Assembly: GCA_030628305.1 (NCBI GenBank) | Contig: DAOVRE010000141.1 | Coordinates: forward strand, 1-5,250 | Length of the DNA: 5,250 nt | DNA from: Candidatus Heimdallarchaeota archaeon | GTDB taxonomy: Archaea; Asgardarchaeota; Heimdallarchaeia; Heimdallarchaeales; Heimdallarchaeaceae | Direction of reading: 5' to 3' | Shown: piece after piece, positions 4,956 through 5,250 of the stretch | How the letters are laid out: the number at the start of each line of letters is the position of its first letter | Position numbering within the stretch: the stretch's first letter is position 1 | The notes under the pieces: generated by a model | Seen by the model: only the letters and a program-made list of their open reading frames with translations | The model's database searches: none | Told to the model about the DNA's origin: nothing | Made by a program: the position numbers and the translations under genes

Positions 4956-5250
4956 TTGGCAACAGAAAGTGAATATGTAATTGAAACAACAGATCTGGTA
5001 AAAATATACAAAACTGGGAAAATTAAAGCAGTAGATGGTTTAGATCTGAAAATAAGAAAGAGTGAAATCTATGCACTTATTGGTGCAAATGGTAGTGGAA
5101 AAACAACTGCACTAAATATGATAAGTGGGGCATTATTCCCAACTTCAGGGAGCATTAAAGTACTTGGGCATGATATTCCTGAAAAAAGACGCTTGATATC
5201 AAATCATATTGGAATAGCTCCTCAAGATTATTCTATTTATCATGATTTAA
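4956..5250 (+). CDS. ABC transporter ATP-binding protein (partial, N-terminus only)
   Basis: The first 98 residues of an ABC ATPase; the rest lies beyond the window. VIETTDLVKIYKTGKIKAVDGLDLKI (8-33) has the A-loop tyrosine Tyr18 and the usual first strands. Walker A is GANGSGKTT (43-51), followed by LNMISGALFPTSGSIKVLGHDI (53-74) and the Q-loop Gln90 in GIAPQD (86-91). The signature motif, Walker B and H-loop are not yet reached. The style (SGALFPTSGSIKVLGHDI) resembles ATPases of ABC-2 type multidrug or membrane-lipid exporters such as CcmA/DrrA, so a permease gene would be expected just downstream. No in-frame ATG precedes the conserved part: the frame opens after a TAA at 4875-4877, and TTG 4956 with GGTGAT upstream is the best start. 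ATG 4939 is in another frame and closes after 13 codons. It is transcribed away from the PNPOx remnant, with a TATA-like element and an inverted repeat upstream. The family is certain; the substrate is unknown. Confidence 0.88.
   Translation, partial: MATESEYVIETTDLVKIYKTGKIKAVDGLDLKIRKSEIYALIGANGSGKTTALNMISGALFPTSGSIKVLGHDIPEKRRLISNHIGIAPQDYSIYHDL

Noticed and set aside
4939..4980. ATG at 4939 as the ABC gene start or as a leader peptide
   Set aside because: It is out of frame with the ABC ATPase and ends at TAA after 13 codons. A leader peptide is conceivable but unsupported.

Overview
The window is a compact, AT-rich stretch (roughly two thirds A+T by eye) with short intergenic gaps. It most resembles an archaeal chromosome. 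Several genes have a TATA-like element about 25-40 bp upstream of the start codon and no Shine-Dalgarno sequence, which is the archaeal pattern of leaderless or short-leader transcripts. The one clear Shine-Dalgarno match, before the last gene, is GGTGAT. A low-GC archaeal lineage, possibly Asgard, would fit, but nothing here fixes the taxon, and a bacterial origin is not strictly excluded.

Layout: (1) 1-1642, minus: the N-terminal 547 residues of a Rad3/XPD-DinG type superfamily 2 helicase with an iron-sulphur cluster and an N-terminal PD-(D/E)XK (Cas4/RecB-like) nuclease domain; the C-terminus lies beyond base 1. (2) 1643-1808: a divergent promoter region with a TATA-like box for each direction. 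(3) 1809-3092, plus: a radical SAM protein of the SplB (spore photoproduct lyase-like, COG1533) family. (4) 3093-3194: a convergent intergenic region with weak inverted repeats. (5) 3195-4049, minus: an alpha/beta-hydrolase-fold protein with a non-canonical nucleophile elbow. (6) 4090-4584, minus: a DinB-like four-helix-bundle protein with a complete putative His3 metal site. (7) 4610-4882, minus: the C-terminal remnant of a pyridoxamine-5'-phosphate-oxidase-like flavin protein that has lost its N-terminal half. (8) 4883-4955: the promoter region of the next gene, with a striking inverted repeat. (9) 4956-5250, plus: the N-terminus of an ABC transporter ATPase, probably starting at TTG.

How the genes relate: the helicase-nuclease and the SplB-like enzyme share a divergent promoter region and could both act on nucleic acids, but that is inference from position and family only. 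The hydrolase, DinB-like protein and PNPOx remnant point the same way, but the first two each have their own TATA-like element at leaderless distance, so they need not be one operon. The ABC ATPase is transcribed away from them and may be under local repressor control through the inverted repeat. I see no CRISPR array, tRNA, rRNA, insertion sequence or phage gene. No multigene system that I could call undescribed stands out; the points worth checking are residue-level oddities, the gene remnant and the candidate operator.
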